Below, piece by piece: positions 17,567-25,323 of a stretch of 64,000 bases of DNA (the stretch's first letter is position 1; every line of letters starts with the position of its first letter). Both the position numbers and the translations under genes were made by a program. The stretch is from assembly GCF_014207845.1 (NCBI RefSeq), contig NZ_JACHLC010000001.1, positions 2,064,569 through 2,128,568 of the forward strand, written 5' to 3'. Source of the stretch: Chryseobacterium shigense (GTDB lineage: Bacteria; Bacteroidota; Bacteroidia; Flavobacteriales; Weeksellaceae). Under the pieces are notes generated by a model. The model did not search any database. It saw nothing but the letters and a program-made list of their open reading frames with translations, and was not told where the DNA came from.

Positions 17567-20347
17567 ATGAAAAAAAGCCTGGCAGTTTTCTCACTATTCA
17601 TTGCCCAGATCATCTATTCCCAGGATTATTCCCAATATGTAAACCCTTTTATTGGGACCGGAGGGCATGGCCACACATTTCCGGGAGCTATTGTACCTTT
17701 CGGAATGGTGCAGCTTTCTCCGGATACCCGGACAGATGGCAGCTGGGATGGCTGTAGCGGTTATCATTATTCAGATAATGTAATCTATGGTTTTTCCCAT
17801 ACCCATCTTAACGGAACAGGAGTTTCGGATTACGGAGATATCATGTTAATGCCTACAATAGGAGTAAATACATTAGATTCCAACAAATATTCTTCAAAAT
17901 TTTCCCACAAAAACGAAAAAGCCACGGCAGGTTTTTATGCTGTTCATTTGGATAAATATGACATTGATGTAGAGCTAACAACAACTGCAAGAGTTGGTTA
18001 CCATAAATATACTTTTAATAAAGACGGATATGCGCATATAATGTTAGACTTAAATCATCGGGATAAATTACTTGAGTGGGATTTTAAAATAATTAACGAC
18101 ACTACTCTCGAAGTTTTCCGAAAAAGTTCAGCTTGGGCAACCAACCAACAAATTTGGGCAAGAATAGAATTTAATCAGCCAATGATTGTTGATTCTTATA
18201 AAAACTCTATGCAAGACGGGTTTATTATTTATCCCAAAAAAGGGAAAGTAAAAAAAGGAGAAAAGATTCTTGTAAAAGTGGCGATTTCCCCAACAGGTTA
18301 TGAAGGTGCAGAAAAAAATATGCTCGCTGAAGGAAAGTCTAATGATTTTGATATGATCAGGAAACAAGCTGAAACCAACTGGAACAAGGAACTTTCAAAA
18401 ATTGAGGTAAAATCTGATGATAAGGATAAACTTTCTGTTTTCTATACGGCTTTATACCATGTTTTCACCCAGCCGAATATCAGTATGGATGTGGACGGAA
18501 GGTACAGAGGCCGGGATAGTAAGCTTTATACGGCAAACGGATTCGATTATTATTCTGTATTCTCGCTTTGGGATACATTCCGGGCAGCTCATCCGCTGAT
18601 GACGCTGATCGACAGAAAAAGAACGGCAGATTTCATCAATACTTTCATTAAACAGTACGAACAGGGCGGAAAGCTTCCGGTGTGGGAACTTGCCTCAAAT
18701 GAAACGGAATGCATGATCGGGTATCACTCCGTTTCTGTAATTGCAGATGCTATGGCCAAAGGCATCAAGGGATTTGATTACGAAAAAGCATTTGAAGCGT
18801 CTAAAAACTCTGCCATGCTGGATATTTTCGGTTTAAATGCCTATAAACAGAATAATTATATCAGCATGGATGATGAATCTGAAAGTGTTTCCAAAACTGT
18901 AGAATATGCCTATGATGACTGGTGTATTGCACAAATGGCTAAAATTTTAGGCAAAAAGGAAGATTATCAGTATTTCATGAAGCGTTCCCAGAGCTGGAAA
19001 AACCTTTATAACCCAAGCAGCGGCTTTATGCAGCCGAGAAAAAACGGAAGCTGGTATGAACCTTTTGATCCCAGAGAGGTTAACAATAATTATACGGAAG
19101 GAAATTCATGGCATTATTCCTATTCTGTGCAGCAGGATATTCCGGGGCTGATCGCGGCTCATGGCGGAAAGGAAAAGTTTGAGCAGTTCATTGATGCTAT
19201 TTTCGCAGCACCGGATAAAACAACCGGAAGAGAACAGGCAGACATCACAGGACTGATGGGACAATATGCACAGGGAAATGAACCGAGCCACCACATTGCC
19301 TATCTATACAATTATGCAGGAAAACCGGAAAAGACAGATGCCAAAATCAGGTATATTCTCGATAACTTCTATAAAAACTCACCGGATGGCCTTATTGGAA
19401 ATGAAGATTGCGGACAGATGAGCGCCTGGTATATTTTAAGTTCAATGGGAATTTATTCAGTAACACCCGGACTTCCGGAATGGCAGACAACAACGCCTTA
19501 TTTCGATGAAGTTAAAATTCATCTGGAGGATGGTACTACAAAAGTGATTACGAAAAACACAAGCAAACAGGAACTTCAAAAATTAGGTTTCGAAGATATT
19601 AAACCGGCAAAGGATTTTAAATATACTCAGCTTACTGCTGCACCAATAATTGCATCCGACAGAATTTTTGATTTTTCTGCAAAAGTTCAGATCACCCCAC
19701 TGAACCCGGGTGATAAAGTATATTATATGACTTTAAGCGAGAGTGATGCGAATGTAAGAAAGACTTTCACTGCATATAAAGGACCTTTCATCATCAGTAC
19801 AACTACCCAGGTTCATGCTTATTCGGAAAGAAAAGGTGAAAAAAGCTCCATAACAGTTGCCAATTTCAACCGAAGACCTAATTACTGGGATATTACCGTT
19901 AATTCAAAGGTCAATCCGCAATATACTGCCAACGGAAAACTGGCCCTGATCGATGGAATTCATGGCGATATCAACTGGAGAAAAGGTGAATGGCAGGGGT
20001 ACCAGGGACAGGATTTTGAAGCCATCATTGATCTGAAATCTCCGCAGCAGATCACCAAGTTATCTTCGACCTATCTTCAGGACAGCAAAGCCTGGATCTT
20101 ACTGCCTAAAAAGGTGGAATATTATGCTTCCATGAACGGAAAAGATTTTATTCTCCTGAAAAGTATGGATAATACCATTGATGCTAAAGATGAAAAAGTA
20201 CAGATCAAAGATTTTGGGACAGAAATTCTTCCAACTGAAGCGCGCTACATCAAAGTAAAAGCCTATTACTACGGAAAACTTCCGGAATGGCACCAGGGAG
20301 CCGGTGGTGAGGCGTATATTTTTGTGGATGAGGTTTCTGTGAAATAG
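17567..20347 (+). CDS. Secreted glycoside hydrolase family 92 alpha-mannosidase
   Basis: GH92 enzymes are calcium-dependent exo-alpha-mannosidases that trim mannose from N-glycans or mannans. The 926-residue protein has a signal peptide (residues 1-18), then the GH92 N-terminal beta-sandwich (YVNPFIGTGGHGHTFPGA, PFGMVQLSPDTRTDG) and the (alpha/alpha)6 catalytic domain with GNEPSHHIAYLYNYAG and NEDCGQMSAWYILSSMG, both family signatures. Residues from about 690 carry a chitobiase-like beta-hexosaminidase C-terminal segment and an F5/8 type C-like beta-sandwich (WQGYQGQDFEAIIDL, ARYIKVKAYYYG), probably a carbohydrate-binding part. No sorting tail is visible. It is monocistronic. Confidence 0.95.
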   Translation: MKKSLAVFSLFIAQIIYSQDYSQYVNPFIGTGGHGHTFPGAIVPFGMVQLSPDTRTDGSWDGCSGYHYSDNVIYGFSHTHLNGTGVSDYGDIMLMPTIGVNTLDSNKYSSKFSHKNEKATAGFYAVHLDKYDIDVELTTTARVGYHKYTFNKDGYAHIMLDLNHRDKLLEWDFKIINDTTLEVFRKSSAWATNQQIWARIEFNQPMIVDSYKNSMQDGFIIYPKKGKVKKGEKILVKVAISPTGYEGAEKNMLAEGKSNDFDMIRKQAETNWNKELSKIEVKSDDKDKLSVFYTALYHVFTQPNISMDVDGRYRGRDSKLYTANGFDYYSVFSLWDTFRAAHPLMTLIDRKRTADFINTFIKQYEQGGKLPVWELASNETECMIGYHSVSVIADAMAKGIKGFDYEKAFEASKNSAMLDIFGLNAYKQNNYISMDDESESVSKTVEYAYDDWCIAQMAKILGKKEDYQYFMKRSQSWKNLYNPSSGFMQPRKNGSWYEPFDPREVNNNYTEGNSWHYSYSVQQDIPGLIAAHGGKEKFEQFIDAIFAAPDKTTGREQADITGLMGQYAQGNEPSHHIAYLYNYAGKPEKTDAKIRYILDNFYKNSPDGLIGNEDCGQMSAWYILSSMGIYSVTPGLPEWQTTTPYFDEVKIHLEDGTTKVITKNTSKQELQKLGFEDIKPAKDFKYTQLTAAPIIASDRIFDFSAKVQITPLNPGDKVYYMTLSESDANVRKTFTAYKGPFIISTTTQVHAYSERKGEKSSITVANFNRRPNYWDITVNSKVNPQYTANGKLALIDGIHGDINWRKGEWQGYQGQDFEAIIDLKSPQQITKLSSTYLQDSKAWILLPKKVEYYASMNGKDFILLKSMDNTIDAKDEKVQIKDFGTEILPTEARYIKVKAYYYGKLPEWHQGAGGEAYIFVDEVSVK

Positions 20348-20370
20348 TTTAATATTTTAAATTTAAATAC

Positions 20371-20408
20371 AAAAACACCTCTTTCAGACTGAAAAAGGTG
20401 TTTTTGTA
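20371..20408. terminator. Bidirectional terminator between convergent genes
   Basis: AAAAACACCT and AGGTGTTTTT form a perfect stem around a CTTTCAGACTGAAAA loop that itself can pair (CTTTCAG/CTGAAAA), with A and T tracts on both sides. Confidence 0.8.
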
Positions 20409-20420
20409 TGTATAATCATA

Positions 20421-21431
20421 TCAGATTTTAGAGCCAAAATAATTTGAATATTTTTTAAATTCGGAAAGTACAGATTCTACTTTCTTTATTCTCTCTTCCA
20501 GATTTCCGGAAAGTAAAATATAAGGAATGTTTCTTTCTTTTAAATCTGCAATAATTTGCTTCTGAAAAATTTCTCTTTTCTGGTTTCCGCTTCTGTCCCA
20601 GGTATCATCATAGGGAATATCAATGTCGCAAAGAAAAAACAAATCATATCTTTTGTAATTTAGATTGGCTGTTTTGGTTAAAAAATCGGGAGCTTTGCCA
20701 TGATAGTCCAGGGCAAACATATAAGTTGTGATCGCATTGGTATCAACAAAGAAATATTTGTCTGCATTTACAATTTCCCGGTCTTCAATTTCGATATGTC
20801 CTTTTGCTATTTCATCAAAGGCTTCAAAACCTATTCTCCTGTCTACCTGGTGCTGTGTCCAATATTCCCTTCCGTATTCAGGGGCAAAAGTTGTATTAAA
20901 TTTTTTAGCCAGTGCTTCTACAAGGGTAGATTTCCCCGAAGACATGGCTCCGAGAAAAACACTTTTCGTTATAAGATCCCTGTAAACAGTATCACTAATA
21001 TATTCTTTATTGGCAAAAGAATTCCCCCTGATTTTCGTGGCGGATACAGGAACGGTATTCCGGGCTTCATCAATTCTTCTGTCAACAGCATTTAAAGCTT
21101 TACTTACATGGTCACCGTAAAATTCGCTTGAATAAAAATGAGTGATTTTCTTTCCGTCCAGCATCTTCAGGATATATTCTTCCTGAATAATTTCAAACCA
21201 TCTTTCACTGGAATATCCGTCCGGGCCATCCCAACATTCTATAACCTCAACCTGCGGATAAAGATTTCTTATCCAATTTGCACGGATATGCAGAGGAATT
21301 TCTGTAACATCTGTTTCATAAATAAGGACAACCAGCTCATCAACTTCACTCAAAGCCGTATCAAAAACAAACTGATGCCCTTTGTGAAAGGGTGCGTATT
21401 TTCCTAAAGTAAGTCCTGTTTTTTTCATCAT
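20421..21431 (-). CDS. nadR: NadR-like NMN adenylyltransferase / ribosylnicotinamide kinase
   Basis: A bifunctional NAD-salvage enzyme. Residues 1-160 are a nucleotidyltransferase domain with GKYAPFHKGHQFVFDTAL, where the HxGH catalytic motif is visible, which makes NAD from NMN and ATP. Residues about 165-336 are a kinase domain starting with Walker A GAMSSGKSTLVEAL, which phosphorylates ribosylnicotinamide. At 336 residues it lacks the N-terminal DNA-binding repressor domain of enterobacterial NadR, so it is an enzyme only. The start overlaps the stop of pnuC by four bases, so uptake and phosphorylation of the same vitamin are coupled. Confidence 0.93.
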   Translation of the reverse strand: MMKKTGLTLGKYAPFHKGHQFVFDTALSEVDELVVLIYETDVTEIPLHIRANWIRNLYPQVEVIECWDGPDGYSSERWFEIIQEEYILKMLDGKKITHFYSSEFYGDHVSKALNAVDRRIDEARNTVPVSATKIRGNSFANKEYISDTVYRDLITKSVFLGAMSSGKSTLVEALAKKFNTTFAPEYGREYWTQHQVDRRIGFEAFDEIAKGHIEIEDREIVNADKYFFVDTNAITTYMFALDYHGKAPDFLTKTANLNYKRYDLFFLCDIDIPYDDTWDRSGNQKREIFQKQIIADLKERNIPYILLSGNLEERIKKVESVLSEFKKYSNYFGSKI

Positions 21432-22102
21432 TTCACTTCTTTACTTCCTTTGTTCCAATTATAATATCCGTATATAGCATTGATCAGAAAAGCGGACCAC
21501 ATTACGGTCATCATGACACCACTTTCGCTTCCGTTTAAAGTTCTGATTATCCAGATAATAACTGTAATAATATTTAAAATTACATATAATAACCACTGTT
21601 CTTTGTACCGAAATATCATTAAAACCGTCGCTACAATTGAAATAACTGTAGACATCCCATCTAAATAGGGATTGTTCTGACCATGAATTGTTGATAAAAA
21701 ATATCCCAGAAAAATACATCCCAAGACGGTTATTAAAAACATCATTAAGACGGATTTTATATTGAGGGCTTTCATTTCCACGATATTGTCTTTCAGATGT
21801 TTTTTCCACATAAAATACCCAACGATATTCATTGGGAGAAAAAATAGGGTGTAAAGTCCAACCTCGCCAAATAATCCATTGGTAAAGGCAACGTAAGCAT
21901 ATGCCACTGTATTTACGGTTCCCAATACATAATTCCAGATGCTTCCTTTTGCAGCTAATACCACGCAGAAAATACCGGAAACAAGAACCAGAAAATTCAA
22001 CCAGTTGTCTTTGCTTACCAGGGTAATAATAATTCCAAGTAATGAAAACGACAGAAGCCAAATGATTTCAAATGGCTTCCATGATTTTAAAATATTTTTC
22101 AT
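21428..22102 (-). CDS. pnuC: Nicotinamide riboside transporter PnuC
   Basis: PnuC carries nicotinamide riboside across the inner membrane by facilitated diffusion, trapped by the NadR kinase. The 224-residue protein has about seven hydrophobic helices, with the family pattern around SIWNYVLGTVNTVAYAYVAF and the YFMWKKHLKDN loop, and conserved W and N residues in helices lining the channel. It overlaps nadR in the ATGA form and starts 15 bases after the oxygenase gene. A large opposite-frame open stretch over it (21459-22061) is a shadow with no membrane pattern. Confidence 0.94.
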   Translation of the reverse strand: MKNILKSWKPFEIIWLLSFSLLGIIITLVSKDNWLNFLVLVSGIFCVVLAAKGSIWNYVLGTVNTVAYAYVAFTNGLFGEVGLYTLFFLPMNIVGYFMWKKHLKDNIVEMKALNIKSVLMMFLITVLGCIFLGYFLSTIHGQNNPYLDGMSTVISIVATVLMIFRYKEQWLLYVILNIITVIIWIIRTLNGSESGVMMTVMWSAFLINAIYGYYNWNKGSKEVK

Positions 22103-22117
22103 TAATTTTTTAACTAA

Positions 22118-22840
22118 TTAATTCATTCTTTCGGACCATTGCAACTCTTCAGGCAGTTCAAGATCAGAGAATTCTATATGGATCACCCTTCGTCTCCTGC
22201 CGTCTGTAGTTCTGTTGGAACCGTGCAATATTAAAGGCTTCATAATCATAATACCACCCTTTTCCACATTGCAGATTTCCTCGGTTTCTATGTTCCAGTC
22301 AATTGTTTCCGGTCTGTAAATTCCTTTGGCATGAGATTCCGGCACAATTTTCAGAGCTCCGTTATTTTCATCAGTGTCATCCAGATGAATTCTGATGGTA
22401 TAAATATTTTCAAGAACAGGAAGAGGCGGTTGCACGGCAAACTGATTCTTTTTGGTTGTCCATGGACCAAAACCATCTATTTCAATCTTTTTATCTACCG
22501 AAACAGTAAGATCCTGATGATAGGCAACATACCAGTTTGAGGTTTCCGGCTTATCAAAATAGATACTTTTTACCACAAAATACTTATCCCCGAAAATTTC
22601 TCTGATAATCGTTTTAACAGTTTCATTGAATATCAATTCCTTAACTTCAGGCACTTCTTTCAGAAACTGTCGTACCGCAAAAAGATCATCAGATTTTCTA
22701 AAATTTTCCCTTGATGTATCTGCTTTCTGGATAGCTTCGGTTATCAATTCAACTTCATTATCCGTAAAGACTGAATTGATAACTGTAAAACCTTTTTTAA
22801 GAACAAATTCTTTATGATTCTGTAAATATTGTTCTTTCAT
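22118..22840 (-). CDS. Phytanoyl-CoA dioxygenase (PhyH)-family oxygenase
   Basis: A 240-residue non-haem Fe(II)/2-oxoglutarate-dependent oxygenase. The HxD half of the iron facial triad is at His108-x-Asp110 (AYHQDLTVSV) and the distal histidine is in KPLILHGSNRTT, with the 2-oxoglutarate-binding arginine following. I use the internal ATG (MKEQYLQNHKEF) because the longer open frame would run into the upstream symporter gene, whereas this start lies seven bases after that gene's stop. It sits between the symporter and pnuC/nadR. The substrate is unknown. Confidence 0.88.
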   Translation of the reverse strand: MKEQYLQNHKEFVLKKGFTVINSVFTDNEVELITEAIQKADTSRENFRKSDDLFAVRQFLKEVPEVKELIFNETVKTIIREIFGDKYFVVKSIYFDKPETSNWYVAYHQDLTVSVDKKIEIDGFGPWTTKKNQFAVQPPLPVLENIYTIRIHLDDTDENNGALKIVPESHAKGIYRPETIDWNIETEEICNVEKGGIMIMKPLILHGSNRTTDGRRRRVIHIEFSDLELPEELQWSERMN

Positions 22841-22847
22841 ATATCTT

Positions 22848-24098
22848 TTAAACTTCCTGAGGTGTATTTTCAAGCTGACCTTCCCATTTGGAAACAGCTG
22901 AAGTAGCCAATGCATTTCCTAACACATTTGTCATACTTCTTCCCATATCGCAGAAATGGTCAATTGGTAAAATCAAAGCGATACCTTCCGGCGGAATTCC
23001 GAACATGGAGCATGTTGCAACAATAATGACCAGGGAAGCTCTCGGAACCCCTGCAATACCTTTTGACGTTAACATCAGTACAAGAAGCATGGTGATCTGC
23101 TGACCCAGTTCCATTTCAATACCGTAGATCTGGGCAATAAAGATGGAAGCAAAGGTCATGTACATCATACTTCCGTCAAGGTTAAACGAATATCCTAAAG
23201 GTAAAATAAATGATACTACCCTGTTGTTACATCCGAATTTTTCAAGCTCTTCCACCAATTTTGGGAAAACGGCTTCTGAACTCGTTGTAGAGAACGCAAT
23301 CAGTAAAGGAGCTTTAATTCTTTTAATCAATTCGAAAAGACGGTTTCCCAGGATCAGATAACCAACCAGCAGAAGCACCACCCAAAGCACCCCCAATGCA
23401 AAGAAAAAGTCTCTCAGGTAAATTGCGTATACTTTAAATATTTCAAATCCGTTAACAGCTACTACCGCAGCAATAGCCCCCAAAACCCCGAGCGGTGCAA
23501 ACCACATGATGTAGCCAACCATTTTAAGGATGGCATGGGCAATAATATCGAAAAGTTTAACTACTGGCTTTGAATAATCTTCGCCTAAATTGGCCAACGC
23601 CACTCCGAACATGATGGAAAACACCACAATCTGAAGTACCTCATTGGTGGCAAAGGCTTCAAATAAACTTTTAGGGATCATGTGCTTTACAAAGTCTTCC
23701 ATAGAAAAACTTTTACTGCTTTTTAAAAGATCGTCTGCAGCCGCAGCATCCTGGATAGGCAGCTTGGTCACGTGGCCCGGCTCAAGCCAGTTTACCAGGA
23801 TCAATCCTATAAAAAGAGAAATCAATGAAGCACTGATGAACCACAGCATTGCTTTTGTTCCTACCCTTCCAATCATTTTGATATCGCTCATCTTGGCAAT
23901 TCCCACTACCAGAGTTGTAAAAACCAGCGGCGCAATAATCATCTGTACAAGCCTGATAAAAACGGTTCCCAACAATTTGATATTTTTGGAAAACGGCTCT
24001 GCACTCTCAGGATACTGTATGTGTACCAGGCCTCCGATTCCTACTCCTACAATAAGCGCAATGATAATGGCAATAAAAAGTTTATTTTGTCCTTTCAT
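22848..24098 (-). CDS. Dicarboxylate/amino acid:cation symporter (DAACS family)
   Basis: A 416-residue transporter related to DctA and GltP, which import C4-dicarboxylates, glutamate or aspartate with protons or sodium. It has about eight transmembrane helices and the family's substrate-binding signatures: the serine-rich hairpin AFSTTSSEAVFPKLVEE, the SFNLDGSMMYMTFASIFIAQ segment, and the helical region IVATCSMFGIPPEGIALILP followed by DHFCDMGRSMTNVLGNA. It is the first gene of a four-gene minus-strand operon. 2-Oxoglutarate, aspartate and succinate all connect to the downstream genes, but the substrate cannot be read from the sequence. Confidence 0.95.
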   Translation of the reverse strand: MKGQNKLFIAIIIALIVGVGIGGLVHIQYPESAEPFSKNIKLLGTVFIRLVQMIIAPLVFTTLVVGIAKMSDIKMIGRVGTKAMLWFISASLISLFIGLILVNWLEPGHVTKLPIQDAAAADDLLKSSKSFSMEDFVKHMIPKSLFEAFATNEVLQIVVFSIMFGVALANLGEDYSKPVVKLFDIIAHAILKMVGYIMWFAPLGVLGAIAAVVAVNGFEIFKVYAIYLRDFFFALGVLWVVLLLVGYLILGNRLFELIKRIKAPLLIAFSTTSSEAVFPKLVEELEKFGCNNRVVSFILPLGYSFNLDGSMMYMTFASIFIAQIYGIEMELGQQITMLLVLMLTSKGIAGVPRASLVIIVATCSMFGIPPEGIALILPIDHFCDMGRSMTNVLGNALATSAVSKWEGQLENTPQEV

Positions 24099-24117
24099 AT
24101 AAATAGTTCAATTCCCA

Positions 24118-24125
24118 CAAATATA
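24118..24125 (-). promoter_or_regulatory. -7 box of the symporter-NAD salvage operon
   Basis: TATATTTG on the minus strand matches the Bacteroidetes TAnnTTTG box 19 bases before the symporter ATG. I see no good -33 element at the usual distance. Confidence 0.4.
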
Positions 24126-24260
24126 ATAGTTTTTCAATTGGTATGAGATTTTGTCCGAATCCGGTTAAGCTTAGATTAAGTTTGTAATACATTAAAATTA
24201 AATCACTGATTTATAAAATATTGTAAAAAAATCAAGAAATATTTATTGAGTTTTTATTCT

Positions 24261-24288
24261 TTTGGTACAAATTTTATTATTACATTTG
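24261..24288 (+). promoter_or_regulatory. Bacteroidetes-type promoter of the BON lipoprotein gene
   Basis: TTTG at 24261-24264, a 16-base spacer and TACATTTG at 24281-24288 match the TTTG/TAnnTTTG promoter form. It lies 32 bases before the chosen ATG and rules out the longer reading frame that begins upstream at 24246. Confidence 0.6.
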
Positions 24289-24320
24289 ATCGTATTAACA
24301 ATATTAATAAATATACAACT

Positions 24321-24809
24321 ATGAAAAAAACTATCGCAATGGCTGCATTAGCTCTAGCTATATCTTTTGGAGCGGTTTCTTGTAAAAAGAAAGTTTCTGA
24401 TGCTGATCTTCAGACTCAGGCTACAACTGTGGTAACTGCTAATCCCAATGCTTCTGTAGAAGTAAAAGAAGGGGTGGCTCACTTAAGCGGAACCTTCGCA
24501 GACCAGCAGTCTAAAGATGCCATGATTGCTAAATTAAAAGCTATCACCGGAGTAAAAGAGGTAATGGATATGTCTACTATTGCTGCTCCTGTTGAGGTTG
24601 CACCGGTAGAAACGGCATCTGCTGTAGATCCTGCGGTTCAGAAAAAAGTTCAGGATGCTGTTAAAGATTTCCCTTCTGTAAAAGTAGAGGTTGTAAACGG
24701 ACAGCTTACGCTTACAGGAAATGTTTCAGGCCTTCAGGCAAGAAAAATCAAAGAATCTGTAGATGCTTTGAAAATCGGAAAGTATAACAATAATCTAGTG
24801 GTAAAATAA
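24321..24809 (+). CDS. BON-domain lipoprotein
   Basis: A 162-residue protein with a lipoprotein signal (MKKTIAMAALALAISFGAVS before Cys20, followed by KKK). Two BON domains follow, about residues 27-80 and 100-160, each with the ASVEVKEGVAHLSGTF or SVKVEVVNGQLTLTGNVSG type of beta-alpha pattern. BON domains bind membranes or osmotic-stress partners in the envelope. The ATG at 24321 is chosen over one at 24246 because it opens the lipoprotein signal and follows a promoter box. The next gene starts six bases later, so they form an operon. Confidence 0.88.
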   Translation: MKKTIAMAALALAISFGAVSCKKKVSDADLQTQATTVVTANPNASVEVKEGVAHLSGTFADQQSKDAMIAKLKAITGVKEVMDMSTIAAPVEVAPVETASAVDPAVQKKVQDAVKDFPSVKVEVVNGQLTLTGNVSGLQARKIKESVDALKIGKYNNNLVVK

Positions 24810-24815
24810 TTTAAA

Positions 24816-25235
24816 ATGAGCACATTACAAGATAAATATTCAAGTGTGGTTTCAGCAGCACAGTCTGCAGGAATTTCTAACCTTCAGGTTCAGGAGCAGG
24901 ATGGTATTCTTTATGTTACAGGAAGCGCATCCAACACAGCAGCAAAAGATGCGGTATGGAATGCTTTGGGAGCTATTGATTCTACTTATTCCTCTTCAGA
25001 CATCAACATTGATGTACAGGTAGCCGGGCTAACTTCTGGTGCTGCTTTAACGGTAGCTACGGAAGATTCTAACCTTAACATCAGACAGGAGCCTTCTACT
25101 GAAGCTGCTGTAGTAGGAAAAGCTGCAAAAGGTTCATCTGTAACTTTAATTGAGCAGACTTCTGATGACTGGTGGAAAGTGAAGACTGATGACGGTCAGG
25201 AAGGATATGCTTATTCAAGATATTTAAGAGCATAA
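24816..25235 (+). CDS. BON-like plus SH3-domain protein without signal peptide
   Basis: A 139-residue protein. Residues 1-70 form a BON-like unit (ISNLQVQEQDGILYVTGSAS, AKDAVWNALGAID), and residues 75-139 a bacterial SH3 type 3 domain (NLNIRQEPSTEAAVVGKAA, DDWWKVKTDDGQEGYAYSRYL), usually found in cell-wall-binding proteins. No export signal precedes it, which is unusual for an SH3_3 protein and suggests either a cytoplasmic role or signal-less export. It is coupled to the BON lipoprotein gene (six-base gap) and followed by a terminator. The relation resembles a LysM/BON protein pair. Confidence 0.82.
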   Translation: MSTLQDKYSSVVSAAQSAGISNLQVQEQDGILYVTGSASNTAAKDAVWNALGAIDSTYSSSDINIDVQVAGLTSGAALTVATEDSNLNIRQEPSTEAAVVGKAAKGSSVTLIEQTSDDWWKVKTDDGQEGYAYSRYLRA

Positions 25236-25269
25236 TTTTTAAAATACTGAATTTTAAAAAAATAATACA

Positions 25270-25299
25270 GGCATCCCCGATTGGGGATGTTTTTTTTAT
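25270..25299 (+). terminator. Terminator of the BON operon
   Basis: GCATCCCC pairs with GGGGATGT around a GATT loop and is followed by T8. Confidence 0.85.
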
Positions 25300-25323
25300 A
25301 CTTTTACGCTTTAAAAACACTTA

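Noticed and set aside
21459..22061. A 200-codon open frame on the same strand as pnuC in another frame
   Set aside because: Its composition is odd (many Y, N and R) with no membrane or motif pattern, whereas the pnuC frame has clear helices and family motifs.
24246..24320. Longer start for the BON lipoprotein
   Set aside because: The extension contains the promoter and would bury the lipoprotein signal.
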